The notes beneath the pieces are model-generated. The model saw nothing but the letters and a program-made list of their open reading frames with translations. It was not told the origin of the DNA and searched no databases. The position numbers were made by a program, and so were the translations under genes. DNA of 64,000 bases from Branchiostoma floridae. Taxonomy: Eukaryota; Chordata; Leptocardii; Amphioxiformes; Branchiostomatidae. The stretch covers positions 6,156,475-6,220,474 of the forward strand of contig NC_049995.1 in the NCBI RefSeq assembly GCF_000003815.2. The letters run 5' to 3'. Of the stretch, positions 57,291-64,000 are shown piece after piece (position 1 is the first letter of the stretch; each line of letters opens with the position of its first letter).

Positions 57291-57559
57291 ATTGAGAATA
57301 GTTACTGTTTGGGGCACATCTAATGGGATCTATTTCAAATTAGTTAAGAGCCACTTTGTAGAATTTCTCACTGTTTTCTAGTGAGATAAAGCATTGCATA
57401 CCAATATTTAGAGAGGGAAGTTGTTACACGCACTCACTCAACAATCCACACACTCACAGACATACGCACAAACACAGAAACACACAGAAATGTAGAAAGT
57501 ATAATTAGCTGTTTAGAAATAAAGTAGTCAAGTGACAGAACTCAAAATGGGTTCTAATA

Positions 57560-58110
57560 CAAAACCATTAAACATAGTCTCTTGTTGTCTTACCTGTCGT
57601 TCAGTGGAAGAAGTAACAAAAGTACATGTAAGTTTGTTTAGGTGCCATCTATGGTGTATAAAAAACAAAGGACTCACACGGTGTTAAGGGTAGCTACTGT
57701 ACAATAATATCGAGTTCATGGTTTTCAGCGCTCTAACGAGAAGGAATTAGAACCTGAAACTCTACGACAATTTAATATCTTAATTAACTCTCCCCATTAA
57801 TGGAAATACTTTTAAATGCTCATTTTGGGAATACAAGTTTACAAGATAATATTTCAACTACGGTTTATAGCTTCATCAGTGTCTCAAGAATTTCTGGAAA
57901 GTTGTTGCAATGTAACTACGCTGGCATGTTGCTGAAATGTTGGTGCTTAGGAGGAACCAAAAGAACTTGACTTTCAAAATGTTAACAACTATGTTTCACT
58001 CCCATGGCCATCTTTACGTGTTTTTAACAGAAGTTTACTTCCCGTTAACGCACAAATGTAAACATTTAGGACACTAAATGAATGTGATATATTGTTGCTA
58101 TACCATCATG
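57560..58110. repeat. About 540-bp segment, copy 1 of 3
   Basis: Shares AGTCTCTTGTTGTCTTACCT, GTGCCATCTATGGTGTA, GAGAAGGAATTAGAA and ATGTGATATATTGTTGCTAT with 63480-64000, and the later parts with 62765-63315. Confidence 0.75.
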
Positions 58111-60930
58111 ATATTTGTTGGCATTACAAAACACTAATAGTATGCTGTCAACGAGTATAAGTATAAGTGTGTAACAAGACATGCTGTACATGTATTTCAG
58201 ATCACCAGCCATAATAATATCACGCGTACACATATATTTCTATCTTAATCAAAACTACAGCACCCCTTTTTCTATTCATCTAATAGCTGCATGCATCCAT
58301 TGTGGACATGCTAATATTGTCAGCTGTCAAAATCAAGCACATTAGGGACTCGTGACAAATGGCATGGACACAATGGATGCTCAGTAAGCTGGTTCATCCA
58401 CTCAATTAAACATTTGTAGAAGCCACAACTTGGAGATTATTTATGAATAATTTATGAGTCCTTTTCAAGTGGGTAAATGAGGTGTAAAGGAAGGGGTAAG
58501 ATCCAGAAAACAAAGGTCGACAGACAACTCCAAAAGAGTTTAGGTAACATGCATTGGCATAATACCGGTCATAAGCCTTATACCGGTCGATTAAAAATAG
58601 TGGAACTTAAAGAGATCTACACATGCAACAATAGTTATTTCTGAGGTATGCACACTTCAGACATCTAGGTGTCCAATACATAATTTACAAAGCATCGATA
58701 ACAATGCATTCGAAGACAACAAGGCCAAAAGTTTTCAGAAAATTCTTGTCAGTATACGCCCATTTTCTCATGACTTTTTGTATGCTCATGCAGATTTTTG
58801 TTTTGTGCAACTACTAACAGGAAAGAAAGGAACAACAGAGGATGAATAAAGGTACATAGCGGCAGTTAATTGTGCCGTGTTTCGTTCGACCGGTATTGTG
58901 CACCCCCTTCCAACCACGCGCCCGTTCTCCGTGCAATTCCGCGGTGTGTTCCAATTACGATATTATGTTTTTAGCAGGACCAGAGAGACAAAATAATTTA
59001 CACAGAAGAAGTGGCAAAGGTAAGCTGTTACAGCAACATGTAACTGGAGAAAATGATGCGTTGATCATTTGCCAAATTAGCGTTGCTTGAGAAATTTCAG
59101 TAAACCGACCGGTATTATGCCAATGGATGTTAAATGAACTCTTGACAGTTATCGCACAGAAATGTTTTGCATACAAAGCCAACTAGGAATTTTCCATTAG
59201 TCTGGAGTGCATCCTTATTCTCTTCAGTCCACTCCCGAAGATCGCTACCCGCTTTCGGGGACGGACTAAAGCGAACAAGATTGGACTCCATGCTATTTCT
59301 AACTGCATTTCAAGTACATATACTAGTAGATGAAAACGTAAATGAATACATATGATTACAGAATTGAGAAATTCTCCTACACGTACATTTCTTCAAAATA
59401 ACCAAAACCTTCGTGGCTGCATGCCAATTTGTTAAACGTTATCACACATGCATTTTGCACCCACGCGTAAATTTCTCCACCTACTGCCATTTCTGATGCG
59501 TGACTATCTCACTGTTGAATGATTTCTCGTCACTCTGGATGGAGATTAGCTGATATGAAATCATATGAGATGCAAAAAAAATGTGATTCATGCTACAGCA
59601 GCACCACAGCATCTTGAATAAGGTTATGAAACCGGCAGAGTTGAGGAAGTTATCTGTGTATTGTACATTTTAGTGGTTATGTACATTCCCCCTTTTTATG
59701 ACATGTTAAGTATCTTCTTTGGGGGTAAAAGTAATTTGATAAATGCGGACCAAACTCATGAATAGTCTCTTTTGTTGTTGTTGACTAACCTCCTCTCTAG
59801 CCACCAGGGACAAGACCATACCCCTCCCCAAATCTTGGCACCAAACCTACCACTGATTTATTGCCTCCCCTCTGCTGGGGGCAAACACTCCCGAGTCAGT
59901 GACATGTAAGCAACATGTTAGCAGTTTTTGTACACAAACATTTTGTGTAAGCTTTCCATCGTACGAAAATAAATGTTTGCGATACAGTGACGATAACATA
60001 GGAAAATGGGTTGTGATCTCTTGGAATTGATATATTCTAGAATGTTATGTTAAGTGTTTTGTTTTACTTTACGGTTACCACCTAATAAGACACGATTGTC
60101 ACTTCAAGGTGACCCGAAGGCCACTCCAGGGTTATTGGTAACACTGTAACTGTAACAGCATCTCAATAAGTCAGAGATATTATGATTGAGACCAGCCTAA
60201 TTGCTCGCTAAGACTGAGAACTAAATGACCTGGCTCCTCTAGAAATATACCTCTTACATTATTACGTCACGGTTTGTTTACCGCACGGAATGCCGGGACA
60301 GTTGTGGGTCAATCAATGTTTCTATAGTACTATCAAATGTGTATTTGCTTTTTGTCAACAGTCTAGTCCCTTGTGCTTTCTTAGACTGTAGACGAAAAGC
60401 ATGTACACAACGGATGCATAATAGTTTAAGAGATGCTATCAAAAAAGGTTAAAATTGATGTGGACAAGTAATTTAATTATTGCTTGGCTCCAAAATTTAG
60501 CATTCTCTTGTCATACACCCGTGAACACCCAGAATTGATGTGTGTTTTTGGAATGACGAAATACCATAATAATGGTGTAGTAACAATACATCAGATTTAT
60601 CTTGTGCCCTGACATGAGTATAATTGTAAAAGAGTTTGTAACCTTTTGAAGGTCAAATTCCTTAGGTTTCTAATTTTCAACATTTTCAAAAACAGGTTAC
60701 GCAGTTACCTTGAAACAGCATTTTAGAAGTTCTTACACAATGCAGAAGCTATTGACGGTTGTTGAAATGTTGTCTAGTAAAATTGTGTTTTGTGTTGTGT
60801 TCCCAACTGAGTGCTTTGAAGCATGTTCTTTACTGGGATAAGTTAATGCCAAATTCCACACATATACTAATAAAGTTGTCAACGGGTTTAAGATATTCCG
60901 ATTTCTTCTCTTCAGAGCGCCCCAAACAAT
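58111..60930. other. Intergenic: no gene seen
   Basis: Contains the 58385-58540 dispersed repeat, a 59370-59550 block similar to 52725-52880 (GATGCGTGACT...TTGAATGATTTCT), and 59810-59930, inversely similar to 51080-51170. No coding sequence supported. Confidence 0.5.
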
Positions 60931-60939
60931 AACTACCTG

Positions 60940-62215
60940 TACAATGAGTGAGTCCTTTAATTATTTTATTCACCATTGATAGTACTTGAAGAAACATACT
61001 TTTCCCATTAGTTTCACTACTGAAACACAGTAAGTTAGCTCTTTTATTTTTCATTCACGATTGATGGTTCTTGAACAAACATACTTATGCCACTAGTTTT
61101 ACTGAAACACAGTGAGTCCTTTAATTGTTGTATTCACCATTGATGGTACTTGAATAATTATTCTTATGCCGCTTTCACCTTGCACATGCGAATTGTAGTT
61201 TGTACCCACGCTTACATTCCTCCACGTTTTGTTTACTGATACATAACTAAGTAAAATCAATCGAGAGAGAAAACGGTGATGGCATTATAATAATGCTATA
61301 TTTCATTGGATGTCAATTATCATACAGAATTAAAACTATTATTGCCAGTAACAATGCCAAGATCGGCATAGCAGTCTACTTACAGGCTTTGTTGTCAGTA
61401 ATCGGGCAGAGTCGGGCACCTAAGTAGGTATAAGCTGCTTGCATTGATCTAATTGGATAAAGATTGTTTAACGAGACGAAACCACATTTCGGTCCCGGCC
61501 TGACGTATCTGTGTTTCGGGAAACTAGTGGCATAAGTATATTTATTTAAGTACCATCAATGGTGAATACAACAATTAAAGGACTCACTTATTGTGTTTCA
61601 GTAAAACTAGTGACATACGTAGGATTGTTTAGGTAATTTCAATGGTGAATAAAACAAATGTCTCACTCACTGTGTTTCAGCAAAACAAGTGATATAAGTA
61701 TGTTTGTTCAAGTACTATCAATGTTGAATAAAACAAAGGTGTCACTCACTGTGTTTCAGCAAACAAGTGATATAAGTATGTTTGTTCAAGTACTATCAAT
61801 GGTGAATAAAACAAAGGTGTCACTCACTGTGTTTCAGCAAACAAGTGATATAAGTATATTTGTTCAAGTACGATCAATGCTGAATCAAACAAATGTCTCA
61901 CTCACTGTGTGTCAGCAAACAAGTGATATAAGTATGTTTGTTCAAGTACGATCAATGTTGAATAAAACAAAGGTGTCACTCACTGTGTTTCAGTGAAACT
62001 AGTGAAATAGGTATGTTTGTTCAAGTACTATCAATGGTAAATTAAAAATAAAAGGGCTAACTTACTGTGTTTCAGTGAAACTAATGAAAACAGTATGTTT
62101 GCTTAAGGTATTCATAGTTTATGAAAAATAAAAGGGCTGACTTACTGTGGTTCTGTAAAACTAGTGGCAAAAGTATGTTTGTTTAAGTACCATCAATGGT
62201 GAATAAAACAAATAA
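60940..62215. repeat. Composite repeat array with an inverted block
   Basis: 60940-61165 contains the 80-90-bp repeat in reverse orientation (TTCACTGAAACACAGT-like words followed by TTTATTCACCATTGATGGTAC); then comes the 330-bp leader (61170-61510) and forward units to 62215. Units near 61660-61980 are the most alike, period about 79-82 bp. Confidence 0.8.
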
Positions 62216-62450
62216 ATGAAAGTCTTAAAAATTGTAACAAATAAATGAGTTTACGTCGTACATGTTAAGGATAGATGCTGTTTTGGGCGCTCTTGAGAGA
62301 AGATATCTGAACCTAAAACCCGATTACAACTTTATTTCCATATGTCTGGAGTTTAACATTAATCAAAGTAAAAATACTTTCAAGCTCATTGGAAAAATAG
62401 GCTTACTAGGTATTATTATACCGTCAACTACCGTCAAACATAAGTAAGTT

Positions 62451-62572
62451 NNNNNNNNNNNNNNNNNNNNNNNNNNNNNNNNNNNNNNNNNNNNNNNNNN
62501 NNNNNNNNNNNNNNNNNNNNNNNNNNNNNNNNNNNNNNNNNNNNNNNNNNNNNNNNNNNNNNNNNNNNNNNN
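62451..62572. other. Assembly gap
   Basis: 122 N; unlike the other two gaps it is not a round placeholder. It directly follows the satellite array. Confidence 0.99.
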
Positions 62573-62764
62573 TTGCTACACCACTACCATGACATTTCCT
62601 CATTCCAAAAACACACATCAGATGATCAGTGCATGGTGTTCACGAGTGTTTGACAAGAGAATGCTCGTTTCAGAGCCCAGCAATAATTAATTTGACTTGT
62701 CCACATCAATTCTAATTACTCTGATTAACAGCAAAACATTTTGGTCCTAGTTCTGATTATGATT

Positions 62765-64000
62765 ATTTGTGTTTCAGTGAAACTAGTGACAAAAGTACGT
62801 TAGTTTAGCTGTCATCAATGATAAATAAAACAACTAACTCGGTGATGAGGCTAATTACTGTACAATGCTATTCATGTAAAGGTTTTGCTCTGGGCTCAAG
62901 AGAAGGAATCAGAATGTTGGAATCAAGGAGAACTTTATTTCTATATTACTAGAATTTTACATAGCAATATTCGTCGTCGTCGGATTTCTATGGTAATAAT
63001 AATAGAAATATTTCCGTTAGAGAAAATACCTTAAAGTGTTTTATTAGGGAACACAAGTTTACTAGAAAATATTACAAGTACCGTTAGCAGCTTTATCTGT
63101 TTCTTGGTACTTCTGAAAAGTTGTTTTAAAGTAGCTACAATGACCTGTCGCTGAAATGTTGGTATTAGAGAGAGACCAAAGGAATTTGACCTTTAAAGGT
63201 AACAAACTAGTTTTTAGTCCCAGGCTCATCTCTATGTGTTCACCACAGACGTTCACTTCCATCTTTACGCAAAGATACATGTAGGACACAAGATAGATGT
63301 GATATATTGTTTCTATACGATCGAGATTGTATTTCTGTATTCAGAAAGAACTCATAGGTTTACTAGCATAGGTCTGTCTACTAGCATAGGTGTGTGACAA
63401 GAGATGGTTTATTTTAAAGCACTATAAATAATTATATACTTAACTTTCTATCTCCATTAAGATCAAGGTTCTAATAGAAAACTATTAAACATAGTCTCTT
63501 GTTGTCTTACCTGTCTTTCAGACAAGTAGTGACAAAAGTACGTCTCTTTAGGTGCCATCTATGGTGTACAAGTAAAGGAGTAACCAGGTGTTCATTTTTA
63601 GTTACTGAACATTACTATCAAGTTTACGGTTTTCAGCGCTCTGAAGAGAAGGAATTAGAATCTGAAGCTCTATGACAACTTTATCTCTTTATCAACCAGC
63701 CCCCCCCCCCCCATCAAAGGGAATACCTCATTTTGGGAATACAAGTGTGCAAGATGATATTTCAACTACTGTTCATAGCTTCATAAGTGTCTTAAGAATT
63801 TCTAGAAAAGTGTTACAAGGTAAATACACTGACATTGTTGGTGCCGAGAGGAATCAAAAGACTTTCCAAATTTTAAAAACTATGTTTCACTCACAGGGTC
63901 ATCTTTACGTGTTATCGACAGAACTTCACTCCCCGTTAAAGCACAGATGTATACATATAAGACACCAAATGAATGTGATATATTGTTGCTGTACTATCAT
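62765..64000. repeat. About 540-bp segment, copies 2 and 3 of 3
   Basis: 62765-63315 and 63480-64000 are related to each other and to 57560-58110; the last copy runs off the window. Copy 2 is preceded by a TGTTTCAGTGAAACTAGTG unit. Confidence 0.7.

Noticed and set aside
61658-61996. 112-codon frame with a repeated SLTVFQQTSDIS-type motif
   Set aside because: In-frame reading of the 79-82-bp satellite; periodicity does not hold a frame through the array and no gene context exists.

Overview
This window is eukaryotic, non-bacterial DNA: genes are split by GT-AG introns, intergenic DNA is AT-rich, and most of the sequence is transposon- and satellite-derived. The mix of an RTE-like LINE, many small inverted-repeat elements, and patatin-like and MULE/SWIM genes suggests a marine invertebrate deuterostome, most likely a lancelet (Branchiostoma). 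The species call is inference from repeat style, not proof. Three assembly gaps (runs of N) are present at 8415-8514, 11949-12048 and 62451-62572.

Region 1 (1-27.4 kb) is a large inverted duplication. Two paralogous patatin-like phospholipase genes face each other tail to tail. The left copy (plus strand, exons from 431 to 6097) enters from beyond the window edge, so its N-terminal exons are missing here. The right copy (minus strand, 48909 down to 23220) is complete, with 13 coding exons and about 562 codons, including the oxyanion loop GGGAKG, the nucleophile elbow GTSAG and the DGG aspartate. Homology between the arms covers exons, introns and about 2.5 kb of 3' flank (about 150-8640 against about 27425-13940). 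Each arm then gained its own insertions: a palindromic element and a fold-back element with a dead Tc1 transposase on the left, and an intact LINE (within a 4.8 kb indel), a MITE near 21-22 kb and a MITE near 25 kb on the right. The other arm serves as the empty site for several of these. The spacer at the centre holds a 4-kb CACTA-like element that itself carries further nested elements.

Region 2 (27.5-48.9 kb) is the 5' half of the right patatin gene. Its 17-kb third intron hosts a second gene on the opposite strand. I assemble that gene from two exons (30360-30662 and 34352-37453), which join in phase at canonical splice sites and sit directly downstream of a promoter with three CCAAT boxes. 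The product is a MULE-type transposase-like protein with a 16-copy 11-residue repeat, a FAR1/WRKY-GCM1-like zinc finger, a D-D-E catalytic core, a SWIM zinc finger and a C-terminal zinc ribbon. Its own intron contains a 61-bp minisatellite of about 12 copies. The same large intron also holds a decayed LINE reverse transcriptase, a tRNA-like SINE head and CCAAT-rich segments.

Region 3 (49-64 kb) has no gene I can support. It consists of small inverted-repeat elements (two of them nested), a LINE fragment, microsatellites, an 830-bp tandem duplication with splice-site-like modules, and a composite satellite landscape of 80-90-bp repeats and 0.3-0.55-kb units repeated two to four times.
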